NCBI RefSeq assembly: GCF_001664485.1
Contig: NZ_CP013630.1
Coordinates: forward strand, 3,165,001-3,229,000
Reading direction: 5' to 3'
Source of the DNA: Rhizobium sp. N324
GTDB lineage: Bacteria > Pseudomonadota > Alphaproteobacteria > Rhizobiales > Rhizobiaceae
DNA length: 64,000 nt
The translations under genes were made by a program, and so were the position numbers. Positions 55,401 to 63,907 of this stretch are shown here, one piece after another. Within the stretch, counting starts at the first letter, position 1, and each line of letters starts with the position of its first letter. The notes beneath the pieces were generated by a model. It was given only the letters and a program-made list of their open reading frames with translations. It did no database searches and was not told where the DNA came from.

Positions 55401-55600
55401 TCACAGATCCTTACGGATAGAAAAAATGTAATTATAACTCGTTCCGGAAGAGCCTGTCTGGATATCGTCGTTCGCCAGTGGACGAGGTTTTCCGTCTTTC
55501 AGGCAATATGCGGAATATCCGAACGGCCTGAGATAGTTGATCACACTGGCAACAGCGTCGGGGCGATGTCGCTCTTCCGCTTCGATGCGGGAAGTGGGAG
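55401..55600 (-). pseudogene. Possible FkbM-type methyltransferase C-terminal remnant
   Basis: The minus strand reads RPDAVASVINYLRPFGYSAYCLKDGKPRPLANDDIQTG and YNYIFSIRKDL before a stop. The L-FGY---C---G pattern is like the end of FkbM methyltransferases. There is no start or catalytic region. Weak assignment. Confidence 0.35.
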
Positions 55601-55724
55601 TCCAAAGCGTTGGTGCAGGCAGTTGGCCGTAAATCGGTCAATCGACCGCCATGACGGCATCTGCCCCGATTTCATCTGCCATCGCCAATCCGGAAGACGC
55701 AGCAGATCAATACAGAGCAGGCCT

Positions 55725-55916
55725 TTAATAACTGCAAGACCGCCCATCACTCGGTCTGAACCCATCCGCGCAGGCCGGGTTGAGCGGGCGGCTCTCGTGA
55801 TGGTAACCGCCGCCGATCGATGCGGTCTGGTCCAGATCGGATGACGTGCAGGCCGAAATGATCGTGGCAAGGCTGATCAGCGTTCCGGTCGCGATAAATG
55901 CGAAAAATCGGTTCAT
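55725..55916 (-). CDS. Small lipoprotein (intact copy)
   Basis: The 63-residue protein (MNRFFAFIATGTLISLATIISACTSS...) has a lipobox (ISAC), so it is probably lipid-anchored after cleavage. The mature part is about 43 residues and ends PLNPACADGFRPSDGRSCSY, with two more cysteines. AGGAGAAG lies before ATG 55916. Two degraded copies are at 53672-53808 and 55148-55320. Function unknown. Confidence 0.8.
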   Translation of the reverse strand: MNRFFAFIATGTLISLATIISACTSSDLDQTASIGGGYHHESRPLNPACADGFRPSDGRSCSY

Positions 55917-56165
55917 CTGAGCTTCTCCTTCGAAGGGCATGGGTTTGCCCCAAGAAGGTAATTTACCACGCGATCACGCGTGTTTGTGGGGATTTATAGC
56001 GGTTGACCCGCTTGGCGCGCCCTCCTAACGCCAATGTGATTGGCTTTCGGCCTGCACTCAAGCCATGCACCGTCACATAACTGTCATGCAAAATTGCCCA
56101 TTGCGACGGCAGCCTGGGCAAAATATATGCTGCCGCCTAACAAAAAAAAGAATGAGTGAACTGCC

Positions 56166-56312
56166 ATGAGTGCCATACAGAAACTTTTCAACCGCAATCT
56201 CCTGACCCGTTTCGTCACCGGTCTCGGTGCGGTTCCCCAGCGTTTTCGCGACGCCCGCGAAGAGCGCAAGCCTGCGATCCATCCGTCGTTCATGGATGAT
56301 TTCGGCGCGTAA
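56166..56312 (+). CDS. Very small basic hypothetical protein
   Basis: The 48-codon frame MSAIQKLFNRNLLTRFVTGLGAVPQRFRDAREERKPAIHPSFMDDFGA has rhizobial codon use and a clear stop. The upstream Shine-Dalgarno is weak. It is too short to assign; it resembles small conserved rhizobial proteins with an amphipathic N-terminal helix. Confidence 0.4.
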   Translation: MSAIQKLFNRNLLTRFVTGLGAVPQRFRDAREERKPAIHPSFMDDFGA

Positions 56313-56836
56313 ACGCGTCGCGAAGCCGTCAGCGGCTTCTAACCAAGTATACCGTCCTTTCGGAACGAGATATTGTCGGAACGCCGCCTTTGGCGCCCGT
56401 GAACGGTCGAACGGCAAATCAAGCCGGTGAAATCGTGCCGGTCCGGCGCCGGCCTTTGTGATGGTGAAGACACAGGAACCGAGAGGCCGTGCCGTGTAAG
56501 CCCCCTCTGGCCTGCCGGCCATCTCCCCCACAGGTGGGGAGATTGGCTGGGCGCATCAGTTTCCCCTATCGCGTGCGTCACAGCAAAACGCAGAAGAGGT
56601 CCGGCGAGTCTGCGACTTGTCGATCTCCCCACCTGTGGGGGAGATGCCCGGCAGGGCAGAGGGGGGCGGCTACGGCACGCCCTCTCCGTTACTCACTGTC
56701 GAACCTAGTTCGAGTTGCATCTCCCGCGCTCTTATATTTTTCTTGCCATCCGCACTCGCCCTTCCCTTCCGCCGCAATAGCTTCACAATCAACCGACAGA
56801 AAGTTCATCCGGGAAACGACAACTAGGGAATGAAAC
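56313..56836. other. Intergenic region with an inverted repeat
   Basis: No gene is seen in these 524 bases other than the REP-like inverted repeat at 56500-56668. The right end carries the promoter region of the SIMPL gene. Confidence 0.5.
56500..56668. repeat. REP-like inverted repeat
   Basis: GCCCCCTCTGGCCTGCCGGCCATCTCCCCCACAGGTGGGGAGAT and the facing ATCTCCCCACCTGTGGGGGAGATGCCCGGCAGGGCAGAGGGGGGC form a nested inverted repeat about 170 bases long overall. Confidence 0.75.
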
Positions 56837-57577
56837 ATGGCGCCGATGCTTTCCAAGACTCTTCTGATGACTGCCCTTCTGGCCCTGCCGCTCGGCAGCG
56901 CAGCGCCTGTTTTGGCGCAGGAGGCAAAGCCGCGCGAGGCGGTGATTTCGGTGACGGGGGACGGTGAATCGGCGCTAGCGCCCGATATGGCCGTCGTCAA
57001 TCTTGCGGTCGTCAAGCAGGCGAAGACCGCCCGCGAAGCGCTCGACGAGAACAACAAGGCGATGAACGAGGTGCTGAAGGCGCTGAAGGACGGCGGCATT
57101 GCCGAGCGCGATCTGCAGACCTCCGGCTTCTCAATCCAGCCGCAATATAATTATCCGCAGCCGGTCGACGGCCAGCAGCAGCAGCCGCAGCTGATCGGCT
57201 ACCAGACCATCAATTCCATCACCATAAGGCTGCGCGATCTTGCCAAGCTCGGCCAGGTGATCGACCAGTCCGTCACCCTCGGCATCAACCAGGGCGGCGA
57301 CATCCAGTTCACCAACGACAAGCCGGAAGCGGCCCTCGAAGCGGCGCGCAAGAATGCCGTCGCCGAGGCGGTGAAGAAGGCGAAGACGCTGAGCGAAGCC
57401 GCCGGCGTCAAGCTCGGCCGCATCATCGAGATCAACGAGAATGTGCCCCGCCCGATGCCGCAGCCTGTCTATCGCGCCACGATGATGAAGGAGGCCTCGG
57501 ATGCGGCCGTTCCCGTCCAGGGCGGGGAGAACAATTATACCGTCAGCGTTACGGTGACTTTTGCGATCGAGCAGTAA
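56837..57577 (+). CDS. SIMPL domain-containing protein (DUF541)
   Basis: The 246-residue exported protein has a signal peptide (residues 1-28, ending VLAQEAK). The SIMPL domain follows: VISVTGDGESALAPDMAVVNLAVVKQAKTAREALDENNKAMNEVLKALKDGGIAERDLQTSGFSIQPQYNY, and VSVTVTFAIEQ at the end. DUF541 proteins are periplasmic or outer-membrane associated oligomers linked to oxidative stress. The role here is not resolved. Confidence 0.88.
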   Translation: MAPMLSKTLLMTALLALPLGSAAPVLAQEAKPREAVISVTGDGESALAPDMAVVNLAVVKQAKTAREALDENNKAMNEVLKALKDGGIAERDLQTSGFSIQPQYNYPQPVDGQQQQPQLIGYQTINSITIRLRDLAKLGQVIDQSVTLGINQGGDIQFTNDKPEAALEAARKNAVAEAVKKAKTLSEAAGVKLGRIIEINENVPRPMPQPVYRATMMKEASDAAVPVQGGENNYTVSVTVTFAIEQ

Positions 57578-57600
57578 GATCACGACGGTGGCAGCTAAAA

Positions 57601-57736
57601 CCCCTCCCCAACCCCTCCCCACAAGGGGGAGGGACTAACTTGCCGCACCGCTTCACATAACAAGACCTCTCCTTTTCACCGCCGCCGTGGGCCGCGGTTT
57701 AGCCCCTCCCCTTGTGGGGAGGGGTTGGGGAGGGGT
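57601..57736. repeat. Long hairpin repeat related to 41166-41257
   Basis: CCCCTCCCCAACCCCTCCCCACAAGGGGGAGGG faces CCCCTCCCCTTGTGGGGAGGGGTTGGGGAGGGG across about 65 bases. It lies 23 bases after the SIMPL stop. Confidence 0.8.
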
Positions 57737-57805
57737 CTGCTGCGCGCAAAAATACCAAAAAACAAAACCGCCCTTGCCGATCCGGGGAGACTGGCAAAGG
57801 CGGTT

Positions 57806-57910
57806 CTGCAGCGCCGCACGTCTTTCAGACGTGCAAAGGACGCTGCAGCACTTTGAATTACTGCATAATTTTATCCTTAGATCGTTTCCGATCTAAGGAA
57901 TTATGCAGTA
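57806..57910. repeat. Rhizobial palindromic intergenic element, type A, copy 2
   Basis: Same architecture as 3784-3890: outer stem CTGCAGCG/CGCTGCAG, inner stem GCACGTC/GACGTGC, shared linker AAAGGACGC and CACTTTGAAT, then a second hairpin (ACTGCATAATT...AATTATGCAGT). The stem sequences differ from copy 1 but stay paired. Confidence 0.75.
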
Positions 57911-57949
57911 GCCGCCGCATCGGGGAGACGGGCGGTATTCTAAATTATA

Positions 57950-58306
57950 TCAGCGACGCAGGGCCGGGCAGCCGCGGACGTTGCCGAAGCTCATCTCGTC
58001 GGGGCCGCGGCGTGTCCAGCCCTGGACGATGACGCGGCGGGGCGTGATGTCGACGACGCGGGCGCGGCGGAAGCCGTAATCGCGGGCCATATCTTGGGCC
58101 AGACGCGGATCGCAGCCGCGCGGACGGCGGCCCTCGAAGCCCGGACGGTCGTAGCCCGGAGCCGGACGGCGATAATCCCGCGGCGCGTCACGGTCCTGAT
58201 CGCCGATAATAATATTCAACTGCGCGGCGGCGGGCGCCACCGTGCCGGCAAGGGTGCCGGCGGTCAGCATGACGGCAAGACCCGCCTTTGCCAAAAACTG
58301 CATCAT
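57950..58306 (-). CDS. Small secreted protein, paralogue A
   Basis: The 118-residue protein has a signal peptide (MMQFLAKAGLAVMLTAGTLAG...AAA). The mature region is Arg/Pro/Asp-rich and ends with RGCDPRLAQDMARDYGFRRARVVDITPRRVIVQGWTRRGPDEMSFGNVRGCPALRR. The last 50 residues are paralogous to the next gene. Two cysteines may form a disulfide. ATG 58306 has AAGG seven bases upstream. Function unknown, common in rhizobia. Confidence 0.8.
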   Translation of the reverse strand: MMQFLAKAGLAVMLTAGTLAGTVAPAAAQLNIIIGDQDRDAPRDYRRPAPGYDRPGFEGRRPRGCDPRLAQDMARDYGFRRARVVDITPRRVIVQGWTRRGPDEMSFGNVRGCPALRR

Positions 58307-58448
58307 CGAAAAACCTTTCGTTTCAAAGTCGGTGCGGCCGAGCCGCCTGGGAATCACCCATACGGATTAGAGAAGAAGCGGCTGAAAGTGTCGCCGTCAA
58401 GGCAAAAGCGGCCGGCAGGCGCCGTGTCGGCGCCTGCCGGCGCAGTCC

Positions 58449-58754
58449 TCAGCGCCGGATCAGCGGGCAGCCGCGGACATTGGCGAAGACCATCCTGTCC
58501 CAGCCGCGATGGTCGCGGCCGGAAACGACGACGACGCGCGGCGACATGCGGGTGATCTGGGCTCTGCGCAGACCGAAATCGCGCGCCTTGCGCACGGCAT
58601 GCATCGGCGAGCAGCCGCGAATCGGCCGGTGATATTGCGCCTCGACGACGAAATTCGTCTGCGGCCCAGCGGCTGCCGCGGTGGTGACCGTGGCCGGGAC
58701 GGTGCAGAGGGCGAGCAATGCGGCAAGCGAGGCCTTGGCGAGGAAATGTGTCAT
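58449..58754 (-). CDS. Small secreted protein, paralogue B
   Basis: The 101-residue protein has a signal peptide ending TTAAAAG. The mature region (RPIRGCSPMHAVRKARDFGLRRAQITRMSPRVVVVSGRDHRGWDRMVFANVRGCPLIRR) shares the GC-P--A---ARD-G-RRA and NVRGCP--RR pattern of the neighbouring gene, which suggests tandem duplication. GGAG lies seven bases before ATG 58754. Confidence 0.8.
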   Translation of the reverse strand: MTHFLAKASLAALLALCTVPATVTTAAAAGPQTNFVVEAQYHRPIRGCSPMHAVRKARDFGLRRAQITRMSPRVVVVSGRDHRGWDRMVFANVRGCPLIRR

Positions 58755-58783
58755 GAGGCGTCTCCGTCGATTGGTCTTATTTC

Positions 58784-58812
58784 TACGCATGTCGTTATTG
58801 CGCGACATGCTT
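58784..58812. repeat. Short fragment of the type B palindrome
   Basis: GCATGTCGTTATTGCGCGACATGC is a short hairpin with the type B arms but without the AGTGTGCAGCGG core. Confidence 0.55.
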
Positions 58813-58907
58813 GGGTTCTCCCTTAGGGATTGCCTCGACAGTAAACGCTGCAAACTGAATGGCGTTCGAACCGACCATTCACTTCTCATTCACAAGGATT
58901 AATCCTT

Positions 58908-59330
58908 TCACGGGCCGAGATGCAGCACTATTTCCCGGCGGTGCGGCCGGTCGCGATGCTCGAAGAGATAGAGGCCCTGCCAGGTGCCGAGCATCAGCCG
59001 GCTGCGCGCGACGGGAATGCCGACAGAGACCTGTGTCAGCGCCGCCTTGATATGCGCCGGCATGTCATCCGGCCCTTCGGCCCGATGCACGACCCAGCCC
59101 ATCGCAGGATCGGAGGCCGGCGGCACGAGGCGGCGGAAGAAGGAAAGAAGATCGGTTTGCACGTCGGGATCGGCATTTTCCTGGATCAGCAGCGAGCAGG
59201 AGGTGTGGCGCACGAAGACGGTGAGAAGCCCCTCCTCCCGTCCCGAAGCGCTGACGAAGGCGTCTGCCTGATCGGTGAATTCGTAAAGGCCCTGTCCGCG
59301 TGTGGAAAGGGTCAGGATCGTCTGTGGCAA
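58908..59330 (-). CDS. YjbQ family protein (UPF0047)
   Basis: The 140-residue protein has the YjbQ pattern: GLYEFTDQADAFV, GLLTVFVRHTSCSLLIQENADPDVQTDLLSFFRRLVP, HIKAALTQVSVGIPVARSRLMLGTWQGLYLFEHRD. The family is annotated as secondary thiamine-phosphate synthase, although the physiological role is uncertain. Conserved His and Asp/Glu residues in RHTS...QENAD are the likely active site. Confidence 0.9.
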   Translation of the reverse strand: MPQTILTLSTRGQGLYEFTDQADAFVSASGREEGLLTVFVRHTSCSLLIQENADPDVQTDLLSFFRRLVPPASDPAMGWVVHRAEGPDDMPAHIKAALTQVSVGIPVARSRLMLGTWQGLYLFEHRDRPHRREIVLHLGP

Positions 59331-59400
59331 GGCGCTCTCCCGTCTCGGAATCTGATTGCCGCGAGGTGGCGCGTCATAAGAGGCAAGTCAATGCTTGAGG

Positions 59401-59754
59401 TCAGAGTTTGATCAGCGTTTCGAAGCCGCCATAGATCATCCGCTTGCCGTCGAACGGCATCTGCCATTGGTCGCCCTCGAGCCTCGGATCCGCCATCACC
59501 TCGGCGTTGATATCGTCGCGCTCCTGCCGCGACCGGTAGACGATCCAGGCAAACACCACCACCTCATCCTCCTTCGCCTGCACGGCGCGGGGAAAGGAGG
59601 TCAGTTCGCCATAGGGCACATCGTCGCCGATGCATTCGACATATTCGAGCGCCCCATACTCCTTCCAGATCGAGCCGGCGAAGTTCGAGAATTTCTTGTA
59701 GGCCTCGATATTCTCCTTCGGCACCGCCACGATGAAACCGTCGACATAGGACAT
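59401..59754 (-). CDS. DUF1428 domain-containing protein
   Basis: The 117-residue protein (MSYVDGFIVAVPKENIEAYKKFSNFAGSIWKEYGALEYVECIGDDVPYGELTSFPRAVQAKEDEVVVFAWIVYRSR) matches DUF1428, a dimeric alpha-beta barrel family. Function unknown. Confidence 0.88.
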   Translation of the reverse strand: MSYVDGFIVAVPKENIEAYKKFSNFAGSIWKEYGALEYVECIGDDVPYGELTSFPRAVQAKEDEVVVFAWIVYRSRQERDDINAEVMADPRLEGDQWQMPFDGKRMIYGGFETLIKL

Positions 59755-59838
59755 GACACCTTCTCCACATTCTCGCGCTGACGGGAGAGATAGGAGCGCG
59801 CCCGGGCAGGTCCAGGGATGCGGCGCCGGCAGCGGCAA

Positions 59839-60438
59839 TCAAGGCCCATTGACCAGCTTGAGGATCAGCTGCTGGATATTGCCGCCGTCGCCCATTTCGA
59901 TCTTGTCGAAGTCGCGGCCGCGCTGGCGTTGCCTGTCGGAAATCTCGCCGAGGCGGCGCGTCAGTTCAACGCGGATCTTCTTGCAATCCGGGTCGTCGGC
60001 AACAGTGAGGCCGACGCTCATCACCTCGATTTCCTTGACCATCTCCTTGATGGTCTCGCCATGCACCCGCTCATGCGCCTGCACGCCTGCGATAAAGCTC
60101 TCCCAGCTGCTGCCGGCGGCCGGCGGCAGCGCAGCCGAGGGTTTCGGCAGCGTATAGGTGATGATGAGCTTCGGCCGGTTGGTGGTGATGACGCAGGCAT
60201 TGCCCTGCGTTTCGTATTTGCGGGTCCAGGTCAGCTTGAAGGTCGTATGCGCGATCACCCGGCCGGTGGGCCCGGCCTTCGGGCCCCGCGCCCCGATCGA
60301 TTCGTAGAGCGCCGCACCGGTCGTTCCGGATATCGAATAGGGCCGCACCTCTTCCACCGCCTGCCAATCGGCCGATGCCACCGCCGGCGCCGAGGCGAAA
60401 ACCGCCGCCAGCAGATAGGATAAAAAAGTTTTCGTCAC
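59839..60438 (-). CDS. DUF922 family exported zinc protease-like protein
   Basis: The 199-residue protein starts at GTG 60438 and has a signal peptide (TKTFLSYLLAAVFASAPAVASA). The mature domain carries YSISGTTGAALYESIGARGP and the zinc motif HERVH (HExxH) in GVQAHERVHGETIKEM, typical of DUF922. The cell-envelope location is implied by the signal peptide. Confidence 0.85.
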   Translation of the reverse strand: MTKTFLSYLLAAVFASAPAVASADWQAVEEVRPYSISGTTGAALYESIGARGPKAGPTGRVIAHTTFKLTWTRKYETQGNACVITTNRPKLIITYTLPKPSAALPPAAGSSWESFIAGVQAHERVHGETIKEMVKEIEVMSVGLTVADDPDCKKIRVELTRRLGEISDRQRQRGRDFDKIEMGDGGNIQQLILKLVNGP

Positions 60439-60512
60439 GCGCCGCCCCGCCGAATAATGATTTGCGCGGACCCTAACGGGAGCCGCCGCTGGTTTCAACG
60501 CACAGACAGGCA

Positions 60513-61733
60513 TCAGCCCTGCAGCGTCTTGACCTTGGTGAGATCGGGAAAGAGCCGCATCCACAGCAACACGACGATTACAGTGCCGAGTCCGCCGACA
60601 ATGCCGGTGGCGACGGGGCCCAGCGCTGCCGCCATCATGCCGGATTCGAATTCGCCGAGCTGGTTCGAGGTGCCGATGAACAGCGAGTTGACGGCGCTGA
60701 CACGGCCCCGCATTTCATCCGGCGTCAGCAGCTGCACCAGCGAGCTGCGCACGACGACGCTGACCGTATCCGACGCACCGACGACGAACAGGGCGGCGAC
60801 GGAAAGCACGATATTGGTGGAGAGCGCAAAAACGATGGTGGCGAGGCCGAACACGGCGACGGCGGCGAGCATCTTGCGCCCGACATTGCTCTCGAGCGGC
60901 CGGCGGGCAAGCACGATCGACATGGCGAGCGCGCCGATCGCCGGCGCGGCGCGCAGGAAGCCCAGTCCCCACGGACCGGCATGCAGGATATCGCGGGCAA
61001 ACATCGGCAGTAGCGCGGTGGCGCCGCCGAGCAGCACCGCGAAGAGATCGAGCGAGATGGTGCCGAGCATCACCGGCCGGCTGCGGATGAAGGAAACGCC
61101 GGCAAAGACCGAGGCGAGTGTCACCGGCTCGCGCTTGCCGGGCGCCCATTGCAGGCGGATCGAGATGACGTTGAAGCTGGCGGCGGCAAAAAACAGCGCC
61201 GACACGGCGAAAGGCGCCACCGGGTTCAGCCCGTAGAGCAGGCCGCCAAGCGAGGGGCCGATGATCAGCGCTGTCTGCATCAGCGAGGTGGAGGTGGCGA
61301 CCGCCTTCTGCAGCATCGAGGCCGGCACGATATTCGGCAGCAGCGCCGCCATGGTCGGCCGCTCGAAGGCGACGACGGCGCCAAGCACGGTGACGGCGGC
61401 AAGGATGCCTGAAGGCGTCAGCCATTGCTGCCAGGTGGCAACCGCCAACACCAGCGCCGTCACCGCCTCGATCACCTGGCAGATGAGGCCGATGCGCCGC
61501 CGGTCGAAGCGGTCGGCGACATGGCCGACGACGAAGGTCAGCGCCGCCATCGGCAGGAACTGGCAGAGGCCGACGAGGCCGAGCGCAAAGGCGCTGTGCG
61601 TCTGGTCGTAGATCATCCAGCCCATGGCGATGCCGATCGACTGGAAGGCAAGCGAGGAAAAGACGCGGGAGGCAGCGAAGTTCAGATAGCCGGGGTGGCG
61701 AAGAACGCTCCGCGGGCCTTGGGATATGTCCAT
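60513..61733 (-). CDS. MFS transporter
   Basis: The 406-residue membrane protein has about 12 hydrophobic segments and the MFS loop GHVADRFDRRRIGLICQ. The order of segments fits the enterobactin-exporter-like/DHA3 MFS branch. It lies alone between the DUF922 gene and the Crp/Fnr gene. The substrate is not predictable from sequence alone. Confidence 0.88.
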   Translation of the reverse strand: MDISQGPRSVLRHPGYLNFAASRVFSSLAFQSIGIAMGWMIYDQTHSAFALGLVGLCQFLPMAALTFVVGHVADRFDRRRIGLICQVIEAVTALVLAVATWQQWLTPSGILAAVTVLGAVVAFERPTMAALLPNIVPASMLQKAVATSTSLMQTALIIGPSLGGLLYGLNPVAPFAVSALFFAAASFNVISIRLQWAPGKREPVTLASVFAGVSFIRSRPVMLGTISLDLFAVLLGGATALLPMFARDILHAGPWGLGFLRAAPAIGALAMSIVLARRPLESNVGRKMLAAVAVFGLATIVFALSTNIVLSVAALFVVGASDTVSVVVRSSLVQLLTPDEMRGRVSAVNSLFIGTSNQLGEFESGMMAAALGPVATGIVGGLGTVIVVLLWMRLFPDLTKVKTLQG

Positions 61734-61890
61734 TGCGATGTCACCGGCCGGCGATGGGAGCGGCGGCCTTCAGGAGGTTTTCGTGAATGTCAAAACGGTG
61801 TTCTGCTTCGATGAGCGCTTTGTCAATTGCAACGCGCGGATATGATGTCGCGCCGGCCGGCATCGCGTGTCAGGCCTCGCGTATTGGGCA

Positions 61891-62631
61891 TCAGCGCGGC
61901 TCCTTGACGATGTTCAGATAGGCTGGGTCGAATTCGGCGATTTCCTGCAGGCGCTCCCAGTCGACGATGGTGATCGTCCGGTTCTCCCAGGTGAAGACCC
62001 CCTCGCGCCTGAGCGCCTGCAGCGTCTTGTTGAGATGGACGACGGAAACGCCGAGCACGTCGGCCATCTCGATCTGCGTCAAGGGAAACTGGAAGCTTTC
62101 GCCCCGCGTCCGCTTGACGACCTGCAGCCGCACGAAAAGCTCGCAGACGAGATGGGCGATGTGGGCGCGTTTGGAGCGCCGGCCCATGGCGACGATCCAC
62201 TCCCGGTGAATGGCGCCGTCCACCAGCGTATCGAGCCAAAGCAGCCGGGTCAGATGCGGCATGCGCTCGGTGATCGCCCTGAGATCGGCATGATCGGCAA
62301 AGACGACATGACAGTCCGACAGCGCGACGATACCGTGATCCATCTTCTTGACGGGAAAGGCGTGCAGGTCGACGAAATCGCCGGCGACATGCAGCGCGGT
62401 GATCTGGCGGCTGCCATCGGCCATCACCTTGTAGCGTGCCGCAAAACCATCGATGAGCAGCGTGCTGTAGGGCGGCCGGCTGCCTTCGGGGACGATATCC
62501 TCTCCGGCAAGGAAGTGCCTGTCCTTGACCAGGATCGAGCGGAGGAGATTTTCCTCTTCCGCCGATAGCACATCGCGCCTTCCGAGGTTGAGCAGCAGGG
62601 CTTCAATCACGGGCTTGTCCGCCGATAGCAT
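61891..62631 (-). CDS. Crp/Fnr family transcriptional regulator
   Basis: The 246-residue regulator has a cyclic-nucleotide-binding-type beta barrel (about 25-135) and a C-terminal winged helix with TQIEMADVLGVSVVHLNKTLQALRREGVFTW. The Fe-S cysteines of Fnr/FixK are absent, so it senses another signal. It lies divergent from the DUF6894 gene. Targets unknown. Confidence 0.88.
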   Translation of the reverse strand: MLSADKPVIEALLLNLGRRDVLSAEEENLLRSILVKDRHFLAGEDIVPEGSRPPYSTLLIDGFAARYKVMADGSRQITALHVAGDFVDLHAFPVKKMDHGIVALSDCHVVFADHADLRAITERMPHLTRLLWLDTLVDGAIHREWIVAMGRRSKRAHIAHLVCELFVRLQVVKRTRGESFQFPLTQIEMADVLGVSVVHLNKTLQALRREGVFTWENRTITIVDWERLQEIAEFDPAYLNIVKEPR

Positions 62632-62739
62632 AAGAGGTGATCATGACGATGCGACCTGTATTTTCTATAAGAATCAATGCCTAGCCTCGGGAACAATTGT
62701 CTTCATCTGTAATTTCCCCCTGTGACGACAGGAAAAAAC

Positions 62740-62985
62740 ATGGCTCGCTACTTTTTCGATCTGCATAACGGCGAAGGCCCGACACGTGACGAGCACGGCA
62801 CCGAGCTCCGGTCGCGCGCGGATATTCCCAAAGAGGTGACCCGCATCCTGCTGGATGTGGCCCGTGACGAACTGCCGGCGGGCGATCGCGCCATCATCGC
62901 CGTCACCGTTCGAAACGAAAGCGGCGACCCGGTTACGGTTGCCAGCCTCGTCTTCAACAATGAATGGCTCGACGTCCTGCGATAG
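62740..62985 (+). CDS. DUF6894 family protein
   Basis: The 81-residue protein (MARYFFDLHNGEGPTRDEHGTELRSRADIPKEVTRILLDVARDELPAGDRAIIAVTVRNESGDPV) shows the RYFFDLHNG--P--DE-G-E motif of DUF6894, a short rhizobial family. The ATG at 62740 has AGGAAA upstream. Function unknown. Confidence 0.85.
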   Translation: MARYFFDLHNGEGPTRDEHGTELRSRADIPKEVTRILLDVARDELPAGDRAIIAVTVRNESGDPVTVASLVFNNEWLDVLR

Positions 62986-63123
62986 CGGCCGCCGCGATGC
63001 GGCTTTGGCTTTTTGTTTATGCATGTCGCAGCATGCATTAGGACCCGCCTTCATAGCCGGCAATTAAATTTGACATAGTCGCGCCGTTGCTCCGACTGGC
63101 AGAGAGGCGGCATGCCGGCACGG

Positions 63124-63357
63124 CTACTTGGGGATTTCCTCGAGAATCAGCCGGATTTCCGCAAGCGGCCGCCGGCTTTCGTCGAAGAGTTCCACCGACA
63201 GCATGTTCAGCGGTTCCGCCGGCAGGCCTTCGGCGGCCATCTCCGCAAGCACGCGCCGCGCCTCGGCTTTTGCGGCCTCGATGGAGGCGAATTCATATCC
63301 CGTCTCGGTCGCCCCGACGCCATCACGATCAAGGAGCTGAAAGTAGAATTTCGGCAC
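63124..63357 (-). CDS. DUF6894-like protein
   Basis: The 77-residue protein starts at GTG 63357: MPKFYFQLLDRDGVGATETGYEFASIEAAKAEARRVLAEMAAEGLP. It has the same length and strand/helix order as the DUF6894 gene at 62740, so it is a distant paralogue. GGGGGA precedes the GTG. Confidence 0.75.
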   Translation of the reverse strand: MPKFYFQLLDRDGVGATETGYEFASIEAAKAEARRVLAEMAAEGLPAEPLNMLSVELFDESRRPLAEIRLILEEIPK

Positions 63358-63426
63358 GGCACATCCCCCGCTAGACCAATTCAACGATCCCGCAGGCAAC
63401 ATGTTCCACCGGAAGACGCAGCGTCG

Positions 63427-63825
63427 TCAGAAGGTGCCGGCCTCCGGCGAGGCCATTTCCTCGATGGCGTCGACGCGGTCGGGATAGAAGGCGAGATGGT
63501 CCTTGATGGTGCTGACGGCGGCATTCGGCGCTTCGTAGGTCCAGACCGCATTCTTCGAGCGCTCGCCGCCGGCAATGATGCTGTAATAGGCGGCGTCCCC
63601 CTTATAGGGGCAATGGCTGGCATGGTCGGTGCGCTGAAGCTGCGCCATGTCGACATCCCGACGCGGAATATACTGCACCGGCGGATAGGAGGCCTCGCGC
63701 AGCGTCAGCGCATCGTGGCTATCGGCAATCACCTTGCCGCCGAGCGTGACGACGACGCGGCAGGGATTGTGCTCGATGGTGATCGGATGGTCGGGCCCGG
63801 GGATCTTGATCGATCGGTCTGACAT
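63427..63825 (-). CDS. DUF427 domain-containing protein
   Basis: The 132-residue protein has PDHPITIEHNPCRVVVTLGGKVIADSHDALTLREASYPPVQYIPRRDVDMAQLQRTDHASHCPYKGDAAYYS, the DUF427 signature with the HCPYKG motif. Function unknown. Confidence 0.9.
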   Translation of the reverse strand: MSDRSIKIPGPDHPITIEHNPCRVVVTLGGKVIADSHDALTLREASYPPVQYIPRRDVDMAQLQRTDHASHCPYKGDAAYYSIIAGGERSKNAVWTYEAPNAAVSTIKDHLAFYPDRVDAIEEMASPEAGTF

Positions 63826-63907
63826 GCGCTTCGCCTCCAGGAAATATCGATGCCGTGGAGATAGGGCGGGCATGCGGCCGGCCCAAGACCTTACCTGCTG
63901 ACAGGCG

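Noticed and set aside
62685..62722. Second EcfG-like promoter (GGGAAC) before the DUF6894 gene
   Set aside because: The -35-like GGAAC is present but no cGTT occurs at 16-17 bases, so the match is too weak.
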